Shown here one piece after another: positions 1-8,162 of a stretch of 64,000 bases of DNA; within the stretch, counting starts at the first letter, position 1; each line of letters opens with the position of its first letter. The stretch spans positions 1,800,926 to 1,864,925 of the forward strand of contig NZ_JAHWDQ010000001.1 of the NCBI RefSeq assembly GCF_019312595.1, in the 5' to 3' direction. The stretch is from Zhongshania aquimaris. GTDB taxonomy: Bacteria > Pseudomonadota > Gammaproteobacteria > Pseudomonadales > Spongiibacteraceae. The notes below the pieces were generated by a model. It ran no database searches, was not told where the DNA came from, and worked only from the letters and a program-made list of their open reading frames with translations. A program made the position numbers and the translations under genes.

Positions 1-374
1 CGGAAATACTCGCCAATGGCGAGCTCGTTCACAGTTGGCAGACCCACAACTGGGAAATTATAGAGCCCGCGCCATTGACGGGAAAAGTCTTATACAAAGG
101 GTTTAGTCAGTGGGCCAGCGCCACATTCAGTGGCGATATCAAAGAAGCCGCATTTGCCCTGCAAAAGGGATATTTTGTATCGAGTGCGCGCCGTTACAAT
201 ATCAACGCTCAAGCCGGACTGCCCGCCGCCGAACACATGGATGTCATGTTGGGCGCATGCTATAGCTACAGCTCGCCACAAATTGAAGTAGCACTGCGCA
301 CCGCCAATAGCGCCCGCGACTTCAGTGACACACCTGAGCAATTACTTATGTTTCTCGACCCCACCGTAACGTGA
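1..374 (+). CDS. C-terminal part of an unrecognised protein (5' end outside window)
   Basis: The reading frame is open from the first bases of the window and ends in TGA at 372-374, so this is the 3' end of a gene that starts upstream. About 123 residues are visible. They are soluble-looking, with aromatic-rich stretches (SWQTHNWEIIEP near the left edge, GACYSYSSPQ later) and no membrane segment or signal peptide. An internal TTG at 75 could act as a start, but the frame continues upstream without a stop and I see no ribosome-binding site. I do not recognise the family. The gene is followed by a structured region and a clear terminator at 499-524. Confidence 0.6.
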   Translation, partial: EILANGELVHSWQTHNWEIIEPAPLTGKVLYKGFSQWASATFSGDIKEAAFALQKGYFVSSARRYNINAQAGLPAAEHMDVMLGACYSYSSPQIEVALRTANSARDFSDTPEQLLMFLDPTVT

Positions 375-438
375 GTATTTTTATGCCGATTCATAAGCAT
401 AATTACGAATATTGTTCCAGCTCTGTTGCCACTATTCT

Positions 439-478
439 GAGACCATTGTTAAGGCACACAGTCCCATCCAACGGTCTC
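439..478 (+). other. Stem-loop in the 3' region before the terminator
   Basis: A 10-bp stem (439-448 with 469-478, one mismatch; GAGACC...GGTCTC core) closes a 20-nt loop. It lies between the stop codon at 374 and the terminator at 499. It could be a structured 3' UTR or part of a small RNA ending at the terminator. I saw no convincing promoter of its own. Confidence 0.35.
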
Positions 479-498
479 CATAGTAGCACCCCCGCTTG

Positions 499-524
499 GC
501 ACCCAAATTTTGGGTGCTTTTTTT
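499..524 (+). terminator. Rho-independent terminator
   Basis: An 8-bp GC-rich stem (GCACCCAA / TTGGGTGC, 499-506 with 510-517) with a three-base loop is followed by seven T residues. It ends transcription of the partial gene at the left edge and faces the convergent SIMPL gene. Confidence 0.85.
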
Positions 525-568
525 ATGCCTGGGGATTTGCCAATCACAGCGCAACCCCCAGCATTGGC

Positions 569-1276
569 TCACTTCAGCAAAAACACCACATTCAAGGTTG
601 CGCTCACCGTCTCTTTACCGAGCAACATTGGCGCGGCGCTCATCTTGGCGTCCATCATCACCATTCGCTCCTGACGAATAGGCCCCTCAGTGCCTTCGTC
701 AATGTGGTAAACACCCGCCACTCTGCGCCCAAAGCCGGCTGCCAGGGTAGCCGCCTTCGCATTGGCGTCAGCCATCGCCGCTTGAAGAGCCTGGGCCATC
801 AGCGCATCGCGATTGGACAGGTCAAAACTCACATTGCCCAATTCGGTAATGCCAGCCTGCACAAGACCGTCAAGTACCGCCCCGTAGCGACTCAAGTCGT
901 TCAAGGTCAAATCGATACTGCGCTCAACCCTTTGCCCGCGAAGAATGCGCTTGCCGTCATCCCATTCGTAATCGGGATAAATTCGAATTTGCGACGCCTG
1001 AATATCTTCATCGGCGATGCCCTGCTCCCGCACGGCAGTCAACACCCTCGCGGTGCGCTCATCGACGCGATTTTTAGCATCGGCCGCGGTGTCGCGGGTT
1101 TCGGAAATTTGCAACTGCAAGCGCGCAATATCTGGCAGCGCCTCAACCTCGCCGCGCGCCGACACCACCACATGCGGATCATCAGGCAAAGTGGCGGCGG
1201 CGGCAAACATAGGCAGCAAAGCGCACAAGACAATAACCCATTTACGATTCAAGATAAGACCAATCCGATTTTTCAT
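569..1276 (-). CDS. SIMPL-domain (DUF541) periplasmic protein
   Basis: This is a 235-residue exported protein of the SIMPL/DUF541 family (PF04402), whose members are periplasmic or envelope proteins without an agreed biochemical activity. An N-terminal signal sequence (basic MKNRIG.., hydrophobic VIVLCALLPMFAAAA) is followed by the typical first strand (HVVVSARGEVEALPDIA) and an alternating strand-helix pattern to the end. The start is the ATG at 1276, preceded by AAGGAA about eight bases upstream. A longer frame reaching 1351 adds 25 residues that would disrupt the signal peptide. It is convergent with the gene to the left and divergent from the aldehyde dehydrogenase at 1378. Function is inferred from family only. 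Confidence 0.85.
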   Translation of the reverse strand: MKNRIGLILNRKWVIVLCALLPMFAAAATLPDDPHVVVSARGEVEALPDIARLQLQISETRDTAADAKNRVDERTARVLTAVREQGIADEDIQASQIRIYPDYEWDDGKRILRGQRVERSIDLTLNDLSRYGAVLDGLVQAGITELGNVSFDLSNRDALMAQALQAAMADANAKAATLAAGFGRRVAGVYHIDEGTEGPIRQERMVMMDAKMSAAPMLLGKETVSATLNVVFLLK

Positions 1277-1377
1277 CTGCACATTCCTTATATATCTACT
1301 AAGGCTCGCTTGACCACAAGCAAGCCACAAACGCGTCACTACCATAACCATAAAACGACTACGACAGGGAGAATACT

Positions 1378-2826
1378 ATGAGCAATCTCGGCGAAAACTC
1401 AGTTATTTCAGCTATGCGCAGCACGCTCGACAGCCAGCGACGGCTTTGTACCAGCGGCGGCGCTGTCAGTGCGGAGGTTCGCATAGACCGCCTATCCCGC
1501 GCCATAGATATGGTTTTTGACAATCGCGAGGCAATTGTCGAAACACTGGCATTAGATTTTGGCCATCGCAGCAGCCATCAATCACTGATGTCAGACATCT
1601 ATGCCACCATTGAGTGCCTTAAACACAACAAGAAACATCTTAAAAAATGGATGAAAACCGAGAAACGCAAAGCCCCATTTCCCATGAATTTAATGGGTGG
1701 CAAAGCAAAAGTTGAATACCAGCCAAAAGGCGTCATCGGCATTATTGGCACGTGGAACTTCCCGCTAAACACCGTGTTCGCGCCCTTAGGCGGAGTACTC
1801 GCCGCAGGCAATCGCGCCATGATCAAATGTTCCGAGGTAACACCACAAACTGGCGCGCTGCTAGAAACCCTCGCAGCAAAATACTTTTCAACCGACGAAG
1901 TCGCGGTATTCAATGGCGGCCCAGACGTGGGCGCGAGTTTCGCCGCGCTGCCCTTCGATCATATAATTTTCACTGGTGCGACCAGCATTGCGCGCCACAT
2001 TCTGCGCGCCGCCGCCGACAATCTAACGCCAGTGACACTAGAGTTAGGCGGCAAGTCCCCCGTTATTATTAGCGACAGCTACCCTCTGCAAGAAGCGGTT
2101 GAGCGGATATTCAACGGCAAAATCCTCAATGTCGGTCAAGTCTGCTTATCGCCAGACTATGTGTTTGTACCGCAAGCGCAACTGGAAGAGTTCTGTACCA
2201 CGGCGACGAGCTATATATGCAATCTGTTTCCAACCCTGCGCGAAAACCCCGACTACAGCTCGGTGGTGAATGAACGTCACTACCAGCGTTTAATGAGCTA
2301 CCTGGAAGATGCCCGTCAGAAAGGCGCTGATATTCGCGAAATCAATCCGGCCAACGAAGATTTCTCGCAGCAAAAAGGCACCCACAAAATTCCACTTACA
2401 CTCATCATCAACCCCAGCGACGATATGCTAGTGATGCAGGAAGAATTGTTCGGCCCCGTGATCTGCGTAAAAACCTACTCCTCGGTGGACGATTGCATAA
2501 GCTACGTCAATGCCCGCCCGCGGCCGCTGGCGCTCTACTATTTTGGTAAAAACAAAGATGAGCAGCGGCATATTTTGGACTCGACTGTCTCGGGTGCCGT
2601 TACCATTAATGACGTGATCTTCCACGTGAGCTGCGAAGACCTGCCCTTCGGCGGTATTGGCCCCAGCGGCATGGGCAGCTACCACGGTCAAGACGGTTTC
2701 AAAACCTTTAGTCACGCCAAAGCCGTTTACAAGCAAAGCAATGTGAACTTCCAAAAACTCGGAGGCATGCTGCCGCCCTACGGCGATAAATGTGATAAAA
2801 CGCTCAATACAATGATAAGAAAATAA
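1378..2826 (+). CDS. calB: NAD(P)-dependent aldehyde dehydrogenase, coniferyl-aldehyde dehydrogenase type
   Basis: A 482-residue aldehyde dehydrogenase. The family oxidises an aldehyde to the acid with NAD(P), through a thiohemiacetal on the catalytic cysteine. Visible are the cofactor region GTWNFPLN (about 124-131), the catalytic glutamate in LELGGKSP (E222) and the cysteine in NVGQVC (C256). The length and the NFPL/NVGQVC variants match short ALDHs annotated as coniferyl aldehyde dehydrogenase (CalB). The substrate could equally be a fatty or aromatic aldehyde. Start ATG at 1378 follows AGGGAG. The gene is single, with a strong hairpin after it and the rim operon beyond. Enzyme class is sure; the precise substrate is not. 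Confidence 0.85.
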   Translation: MSNLGENSVISAMRSTLDSQRRLCTSGGAVSAEVRIDRLSRAIDMVFDNREAIVETLALDFGHRSSHQSLMSDIYATIECLKHNKKHLKKWMKTEKRKAPFPMNLMGGKAKVEYQPKGVIGIIGTWNFPLNTVFAPLGGVLAAGNRAMIKCSEVTPQTGALLETLAAKYFSTDEVAVFNGGPDVGASFAALPFDHIIFTGATSIARHILRAAADNLTPVTLELGGKSPVIISDSYPLQEAVERIFNGKILNVGQVCLSPDYVFVPQAQLEEFCTTATSYICNLFPTLRENPDYSSVVNERHYQRLMSYLEDARQKGADIREINPANEDFSQQKGTHKIPLTLIINPSDDMLVMQEELFGPVICVKTYSSVDDCISYVNARPRPLALYYFGKNKDEQRHILDSTVSGAVTINDVIFHVSCEDLPFGGIGPSGMGSYHGQDGFKTFSHAKAVYKQSNVNFQKLGGMLPPYGDKCDKTLNTMIRK

Positions 2827-2841
2827 GTCCCGCCCAGGCTT

Positions 2842-2879
2842 GTGCAGCGACGGTGGCACCCATGCCACCATCGCTGCAC
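2842..2879. terminator. Strong intergenic hairpin, terminator-like but without a T tract
   Basis: Seventeen-base arms (2842-2858 and 2863-2879) pair with a single mismatch around the loop CCCA. Neither side has a proper T run, so intrinsic termination is uncertain. It may instead protect the 3' end of the aldehyde dehydrogenase mRNA. Confidence 0.5.
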
Positions 2880-2967
2880 TAGTTAAAAAAACCTCACCAA
2901 AGCTATTACCTGACAATCTAAGCCGCTATGCTGGCCACCTTAATGCCTGATTTCAAAGAGGTCGCGT

Positions 2968-3420
2968 TTGGCACAGACAACTCTAGGATGGCGCGAATGG
3001 GTCAGACTACCTGATCTAGGCATAGACGGTATCAAGGCAAAAATTGATACCGGTGCACGCAGCTCGTCACTTAATGCAGTAGACATTCACCCGATCGATG
3101 TCGATGGCGAACAGTGGGTGGAGTTCAAGGTATATCCCGTACAGCACCAAACCGACCACGCAGTACCATGCCGAGCGCGGGTAAAAGACTACCGCCAGGT
3201 CACCGATTCTGGCGGCCACCGCAGTATGCGCTATGTTATAGAGACCACCATCACCATCGGCAGTGAACAATTTACCGCAGAGATGACACTGGCAGACCGT
3301 TCACAAATGATGTTCCGCATGTTGTTAGGGCGCACCGCCATGAAAAATCGCTACACCGTAGACCCTGGCCGATCTTACTGCGCGAGCCAGAAACCCCCGA
3401 AAGCAACGGGAACTATTTAG
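2968..3420 (+). CDS. rimB: RimB-like retropepsin-fold protease (ATP-dependent zinc protease family)
   Basis: A 150-residue protein of the RimK-associated aspartic-protease-like family (PF05618). In Pseudomonas, RimB cleaves the glutamate tail that RimK adds to ribosomal protein S6. The retropepsin motif IDTGARSS (catalytic D27) and the later LLGRTAM strand are both present. The start is a TTG at 2968 with AAAGAGG seven bases before it; no ATG fits the family N-terminus (WREWVRLPDLGI). It stands 60 bp before rimK on the same strand, so the two very likely form one operon. The name rests on the motif plus rimK next door. A RimA homologue is not visible. Confidence 0.85.
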   Translation: MAQTTLGWREWVRLPDLGIDGIKAKIDTGARSSSLNAVDIHPIDVDGEQWVEFKVYPVQHQTDHAVPCRARVKDYRQVTDSGGHRSMRYVIETTITIGSEQFTAEMTLADRSQMMFRMLLGRTAMKNRYTVDPGRSYCASQKPPKATGTI

Positions 3421-3480
3421 GGTTCAGGCGAATCACAGCACACCGCCTCTACACCCGCACAACCAAGAGATACCGTCATC

Positions 3481-4386
3481 ATGAAAATTGCAATACTGTC
3501 ACGCAACAGACGCCTTTACTCCACCCGCCGCCTGGTTGAGGCCTGCACCGAGCGCGGCCACGAAGTGCGAGTACTAGATACACTAAAATGCTATATGGAG
3601 CTCAGCTCACATGAGCCAGTGGTATGGTATAAAGGCGAAAAATTAGAGGATTTTGACGCGATCATTCCCCGTATCGGCGCGTCGATTACGCCCTATGGCT
3701 TGGCCGTTATTCGCCAGTTCGAAATGCTCGGCACCTATAGCCTCACGGAATCCGTCGCGCTGGGTCGCTCACGGGACAAGCTGCGGGCACTGCAATTACT
3801 GTCGCGCAAAAACGTCGGCATGCCCATTTCCAGCTTTGCCCACGACGTACACAACACCAAAGAGCTCATCAAGCTGGTTGGTGGCGCGCCGGTGGTGGTC
3901 AAACTGCTGGAGGGCACCCAGGGACGCGGCGTTGTGCTGGCAGAAACCGCAAAAGCGGCCGAGAGCGTCATCGACGCCTTCCGTGAATTAAAAGCCGACT
4001 TCCTTGTTCAAGAGTTTATTAAAGAAGCAGGCGGAGCCGATGTGCGCTGTCTTGTTATTGGCAAAAAGGTCGTCGCGGCTATGCAGCGCACCGCCGCCAG
4101 CGGCGAATTCCGATCAAACTTACATCGCGGCGGCACCGCTGAACTCACACGCCTCACACCTGCCGAACGGGCAACCGCTGTAAAAGCCGCGCAAATTATG
4201 GGCCTCAACGTTGCCGGCGTAGATATTTTGCGCTCGTCACGGGGGCCGCTGGTAATGGAAGTCAATTCCTCCCCCGGTCTAGAAGGCATTGAAACCGCCA
4301 GTAAGAAAAATGTTGCCGCAGAAATCGTAAAATTTATTGAAGAAAATGCCGGCCCGAATAAAAATAAAACCCGTGGAACCGGCTGA
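3481..4386 (+). CDS. rimK: RimK, ATP-grasp ligase adding glutamate to ribosomal protein S6
   Basis: At 301 residues this has the normal RimK length. RimK adds L-glutamate to the C-terminus of ribosomal protein S6 and can make poly-glutamate. The N-terminal pre-ATP-grasp region (MKIAILSRN.., [11 protein letters not shown]) precedes the ATP-grasp domain: [14 protein letters not shown] near 137-150, [19 protein letters not shown], and the metal-binding [11 protein letters not shown] (E260, N262). ATG at 3481. It lies between rimB and an M14-type peptidase gene that starts 10 bp after its stop, giving an apparent ligase plus two hydrolases in one transcript. Confidence 0.95.
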   Translation: MKIAILSRNRRLYSTRRLVEACTERGHEVRVLDTLKCYMELSSHEPVVWYKGEKLEDFDAIIPRIGASITPYGLAVIRQFEMLGTYSLTESVALGRSRDKLRALQLLSRKNVGMPISSFAHDVHNTKELIKLVGGAPVVVKLLEGTQGRGVVLAETAKAAESVIDAFRELKADFLVQEFIKEAGGADVRCLVIGKKVVAAMQRTAASGEFRSNLHRGGTAELTRLTPAERATAVKAAQIMGLNVAGVDILRSSRGPLVMEVNSSPGLEGIETASKKNVAAEIVKFIEENAGPNKNKTRGTG

Positions 4387-4396
4387 AAAAACAAGA

Positions 4397-5461
4397 ATGC
4401 AAAAACTAACCATCGCAGGGATTGATATCACCCCGGGCACTCGCCAACAAATCGAGCTGCCCGTTGCCAACCTTTATACCCACACCGAATTATCGATGAC
4501 GGTAAAGGCGGTGCGTGGCCGCAAAGATGGCCCAACCTTGTTCGTAAGCGCCGCTATTCACGGCGACGAAATCAACGGCGTAGAAATTGTTCGGCGGCTC
4601 CTGCAACACAAGGCCTTGCGCTCAATACGCGGAACGCTGCTGGCCATTCCCATCGTCAACGTACACGGTTTCTTAAACAATAGCCGCTACCTTCCCGATG
4701 GTCGCGACCTTAATCGCTCGTTTCCCGGCTCACCAAAAAGCTCACTCGCGGGACGTATGGCCCACACCTTTTTAAATGAAGTGGTGCTGAAGTGTACCCA
4801 CGGCATCGACCTACATACCGGCGCTAGGCACCGCAGTAACCTGCCGCAAATTCGCGCCGACATTAAAGACAAAAGCACCCTCGCCATGGCCGAAAGCTTT
4901 GGCGCACCGGTTATTTTGCACTCAGCAACGCGGGATGGTTCGCTGCGAGAAATCGCCAGCGAAAACAATATTCAGGTTCTACTTTACGAAGCTGGCGAAG
5001 CCCTACGCTTTGACGAAGTGGCCATTCGCGCCGGTGTCAGCGGCATTCTCAATGTGATGCGTCACATTGGCATGTTGCCGCCTTCGCGAAGTAAAAAACC
5101 AAAACGCAGTAGCATGATTACCGGCCAGTCTGCATGGCTACGCGCGACCAGCAGCGGCGTACTAAGGGCACTAGTCCCGCTTGGAGCCTTTGTTAGTAAA
5201 GGCGACGTACTCGCACTGATATCAGACCCGATGGGCGACAATAGCTCCGACGTAAAAATACTTGCCAGCGACGACGGCATTGTCATCGGCCGAACGTTTT
5301 TACCACTGGTCTATGAGGGCGACGCACTCTTCCACATTGCCAAATACAAAGCCAATATTGAAGAAGCGTTGGAACAGGTTAATGCGTTTAGAGAGGCCTT
5401 TGAGCCCGAGATATACCCCATCGCCGACGAGTATGACGACCATCCGCCCATTGCAGGCTAG
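4397..5461 (+). CDS. M14-family succinylglutamate desuccinylase/aspartoacylase-like peptidase
   Basis: A 354-residue zinc hydrolase of the AstE/AspA group. The zinc ligands are visible in HGDE (H55, E58) and DLHTG (H140), followed by the RHRSNLPQIR substrate-binding stretch and a likely catalytic glutamate in LLYEAGE (E198). The C-terminal 100 residues form a separate lipoyl-like beta domain (LRALVPLGAFVSKGDVLALI). The chosen start, ATG 4397, is 10 bp after the rimK stop. A longer frame from TTG 4337 or ATG 4346 would overlap rimK. Members of this family are often encoded beside rimK, so a role in trimming glutamate or N-acyl-amino-acid groups is plausible but unproven. Confidence 0.85.
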   Translation: MQKLTIAGIDITPGTRQQIELPVANLYTHTELSMTVKAVRGRKDGPTLFVSAAIHGDEINGVEIVRRLLQHKALRSIRGTLLAIPIVNVHGFLNNSRYLPDGRDLNRSFPGSPKSSLAGRMAHTFLNEVVLKCTHGIDLHTGARHRSNLPQIRADIKDKSTLAMAESFGAPVILHSATRDGSLREIASENNIQVLLYEAGEALRFDEVAIRAGVSGILNVMRHIGMLPPSRSKKPKRSSMITGQSAWLRATSSGVLRALVPLGAFVSKGDVLALISDPMGDNSSDVKILASDDGIVIGRTFLPLVYEGDALFHIAKYKANIEEALEQVNAFREAFEPEIYPIADEYDDHPPIAG

Positions 5462-5530
5462 ATTTTGAATACTGTAAACAAAACCCACTACCAAGCACAA
5501 GCTGCACTTGGTAGTGGCGACAAACAAGAT

Positions 5531-6205
5531 TTATTCGGTACGAATCCCAACCAATAATTCCATAAAGGAAAATTCACCAGTAGAACCATCATTAAAGGTA
5601 GTATCACCAGCCTCAAATGATCTGGTTAATAGCACCGAACCATCACCACTTACTATAAAGTCGACCGTGAATGTGTCGCCATCGTCTGGAAACGTCACGC
5701 TTACAGTACTGCCAGTTTGCACATAAGTAATCTGATTAGTTTCACTTTCTGAATCAGAAAAATCGGTGAAGCGATTGAATGGCGTATTTGCCTCATAGGT
5801 CTTATCAGCGCCAGCGTCCACAACAAATGTGCCGCTAAGGCTTTCGCTAGAAAAGCTAAGCGTAGCGGCAAGGCTGCCGTTACTGATATTGGCAAAATCG
5901 TTAGGACCGTCTTGTTGATATCCATTTTGAGCACTACTACCCACTGCCACTTCGCTATTAATACTGCGAATTTGGTACGTGCCCCCAGCAACGGAATTAT
6001 TAGGTTCCGCCAGCTCTAAATTGCTGATTCGCTCAGCGTTGTCGTTAATCGCAGCAATAAGCGCGCCGAAAGTGCTGTTGACTTCCGCCGCCTTTGCCGG
6101 AGTACCGGCGCTAAACGTTGTGACCGAAGAGGCATCCACTTCGCCGGCAAATAAGCTTGGTGTAGCAAAACCCAGTACCGCTGCAAAAATAATGTGCTTT
6201 TTCAT
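5531..6205 (-). CDS. Secreted hypothetical protein with a predicted coiled-coil head
   Basis: A 224-residue protein of unknown function. It has a clear Sec signal peptide (MKKHIIFAAVLGFATPSLFAGE). Next comes the short motif TFSAGTPAKAAEVNSTFGALIAAIND, a pattern I know from many secreted proteins of marine proteobacteria, leading into a heptad-rich stretch (NAERISNLE). The rest is acidic and beta-rich (VVDAGADKTYEANTPFNRF, VSVTFPDDGDTFTVDF) with a conserved-looking end. Start ATG has GGGGAA about ten bases upstream. It lies 56 bp downstream of the thrombospondin-repeat lipoprotein on the same strand, so co-transcription is possible. Confidence 0.75.
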   Translation of the reverse strand: MKKHIIFAAVLGFATPSLFAGEVDASSVTTFSAGTPAKAAEVNSTFGALIAAINDNAERISNLELAEPNNSVAGGTYQIRSINSEVAVGSSAQNGYQQDGPNDFANISNGSLAATLSFSSESLSGTFVVDAGADKTYEANTPFNRFTDFSDSESETNQITYVQTGSTVSVTFPDDGDTFTVDFIVSGDGSVLLTRSFEAGDTTFNDGSTGEFSFMELLVGIRTE

Positions 6206-6261
6206 TTTTATATTCCCCTAAAACTGCTCACTAAAATCTGTTTTTTTTAATTACGGTGTTC

Positions 6262-7884
6262 TTACTGCCAATTGGCGTCATCCCAATTAAAGCTATCCCA
6301 CACGGCTAAGGTCGGTTCTGGATCATCCTCATCACACACATCACCGATATCATCGCTATCGCTGTCGGCTTGATCCTCATTCGCGACCGCCGGGCAGTTG
6401 TCTACGTCATTGTCAACGCCGTCACCATCCACATCGGTATCACCGTTGTCACCAACACCGTCGCCATCCGAATCCACGGACTCATTTTCATCCAGCGGAA
6501 AGGCATCGTCAGCATCAGCAACGCCGTCATCGTCATCATCGGTATCCGCATTGTTGCCAATGCCATCGAGATCGGTATCAGTGGTTTCCGACGGATCTAG
6601 CGGAAAGGCATCATCAACATCGGCGGTATTATCGCCATCGTCATCGGTATCCGCATTGTTGCCAATACCGTCACTGTCGGTATCAACGGTCTCAGTAGCA
6701 TCATTTGGGAAGGCATCATCTGCGTTTGGGACACCGTCTCCATCGCGATCACCATCACAGACATCACCAGCGCCATCTTCGTCCAGGTCTTCTTGACCGG
6801 GATTACTAACGGTTGGGCAATTGTCTGTGCTATCCGCAACAGCATCACCATCGATATCCGAGGCTGTCTTTGCAGGCTCTGGGTCTGCGGAAACGCTGCC
6901 ACTTGCAACATCAGCGCTATCTACGTCTTCACCAGTGGCGTCCTGCTCAGCGACCAGCACAGATTCAATATCCGCAATGGACGTGTCGGTGCCGGGAACC
7001 TTAAGCGTTGCCGGGTCAACCGTCACCAGCGCAACAACATCGGTAATGTCGGCAAACGCAGAAATTGGCTCACCACCGACCGAGCCATCAATTACGTCAT
7101 CACCAAGGTCAGCCGCCAGCGCGGATAACAGTGAATCTGTAGTTTGTGTCGAGCTGGCATTGTTCGCCGTCGCGTCATCTTTCATCGTTATCAAGATGGC
7201 ACTCAAAGCCTCTATCGCAGCGCGATAACGTATCGCTTTAAGCTTGGCATCAGTAGTCGTCGTTGCCGAGGTAAGTAACGCTGGGGTGGCATTAAGGTCT
7301 GTATCAAGCTCTAGACCAAAGCCCACCGTCGCCAGTACCTTTTGCGAAGCTAGAGCAAACGCGGCTGTCAGTTCATCTTCACTTACACTGCCGTCATCAT
7401 TCCCGCCGTATGCGGCCGAGTCGGCATTATCCACTGCCAGTTCGTAGGCTAACGAGGTCAGCGGCGATGGATACACAGGAACATTGCTTTGCACATTACT
7501 GCTATTCAACACCGTGCGAAACACGGTGATCGCCGGAGCCAGATCAGTGCTTAAATCGCGGGTTTGCTCGTTCGCTCGAACTTCCAGAATAAAGACGCCA
7601 CTGTAATCACTGGGCAGTCTTAGGCCGGTAATTGCAGCTTGCGCATTGGTCGTGCCGCTTGCCAATAAACTCCCTATCAAGCGGTCATCGCTGGCATCAA
7701 AACGAAAAGCCGATACATCTGCATTGACCATCGGGCCTTTAATCGGCGTCCCGCTAATGTCAGTGCCCCCGGCGCCGGCAGAACCGCCACCCCCACCTCC
7801 ACTGCCGCAAGCCGCTAGCAGCACAGATGACAATGTGATGCCAAGCAAGCCCCTATTGGCTTGTGTTTTATGAAATCCCACCAT
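6262..7884 (-). CDS. Lipoprotein with thrombospondin type 3 calcium-binding repeats
   Basis: A 540-residue surface protein. The lipobox SSVLLAAC (C26) is followed by a Gly/Ser linker. Residues of roughly 40-330 form an alpha/beta domain I do not recognise. From about 345 to 525 there are acidic repeats of the DxDxDG type (DVDGDGVDNDVDNCPAV and similar), the thrombospondin-3 pattern that binds calcium and makes a stiff stalk. The protein ends WDSFNWDDANWQ, an aromatic tail that may be a family signature. Start ATG 7884 has AAGGGT upstream; the longer frame to 7929 would misplace the signal peptide. It is divergent from the LuxR-type regulator at 8163. Confidence 0.85.
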   Translation of the reverse strand: MVGFHKTQANRGLLGITLSSVLLAACGSGGGGGGSAGAGGTDISGTPIKGPMVNADVSAFRFDASDDRLIGSLLASGTTNAQAAITGLRLPSDYSGVFILEVRANEQTRDLSTDLAPAITVFRTVLNSSNVQSNVPVYPSPLTSLAYELAVDNADSAAYGGNDDGSVSEDELTAAFALASQKVLATVGFGLELDTDLNATPALLTSATTTTDAKLKAIRYRAAIEALSAILITMKDDATANNASSTQTTDSLLSALAADLGDDVIDGSVGGEPISAFADITDVVALVTVDPATLKVPGTDTSIADIESVLVAEQDATGEDVDSADVASGSVSADPEPAKTASDIDGDAVADSTDNCPTVSNPGQEDLDEDGAGDVCDGDRDGDGVPNADDAFPNDATETVDTDSDGIGNNADTDDDGDNTADVDDAFPLDPSETTDTDLDGIGNNADTDDDDDGVADADDAFPLDENESVDSDGDGVGDNGDTDVDGDGVDNDVDNCPAVANEDQADSDSDDIGDVCDEDDPEPTLAVWDSFNWDDANWQ

Positions 7885-8041
7885 AAATCTACCCTTGGTT
7901 TTGCGCGACGTAGCTGAACTCTGCCACACGCTTTATTTTTGTCATAACCTTGGATTCTCTATTTAACGTGCTAAGAAATCCGTCATATTCCTTCATTAGC
8001 GCATCTAGTACCCACAGCATTAACAGCAGGGGCACTTAGAA

Positions 8042-8070
8042 TTGCTCACGACTAAATCTAACGGTATAGT
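8042..8070 (+). promoter_or_regulatory. Sigma-70-type promoter for the LuxR-family gene
   Basis: TTGCTC (8042-8047) and TATAGT (8065-8070) are separated by exactly 17 bases and point at the regulator gene. The expected transcription start is near 8077, just before a dyad. Confidence 0.5.
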
Positions 8071-8081
8071 TTACTCAGCGC

Positions 8082-8099
8082 CTCCCCTAGATTGGGGAG
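8082..8099. promoter_or_regulatory. Palindromic operator candidate (CTCCCC-N6-GGGGAG)
   Basis: A perfect 6-bp inverted repeat with a six-base spacer lies a few bases downstream of the predicted start of transcription of the LuxR-type gene and in the shared region with the divergent lipoprotein gene. No T tract follows, so a terminator is unlikely. Autoregulation through this site is inference. Confidence 0.35.
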
Positions 8100-8162
8100 A
8101 ACGACTTAAAAATGGCCGTAGGGAAGCGAGTCAAGAAAAAATAACAAGGCCATAAATAATTA

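Noticed and set aside
371-1381. Long plus-strand open frame of 336 codons over the SIMPL gene
   Set aside because: It lies antisense to a gene with signal peptide and family motifs, has odd His/Arg-rich composition, crosses a terminator and has no homology that I recognise.
6398-6796. Ser/Pro-rich plus-strand frame of 132 codons
   Set aside because: It is the mirror of the Asp/Gly-rich thrombospondin repeats on the other strand.
6300-6800. DNA tandem repeats over the thrombospondin region
   Set aside because: Periodicity comes from the repeated DxDxDG protein motif, not from a separate DNA element.
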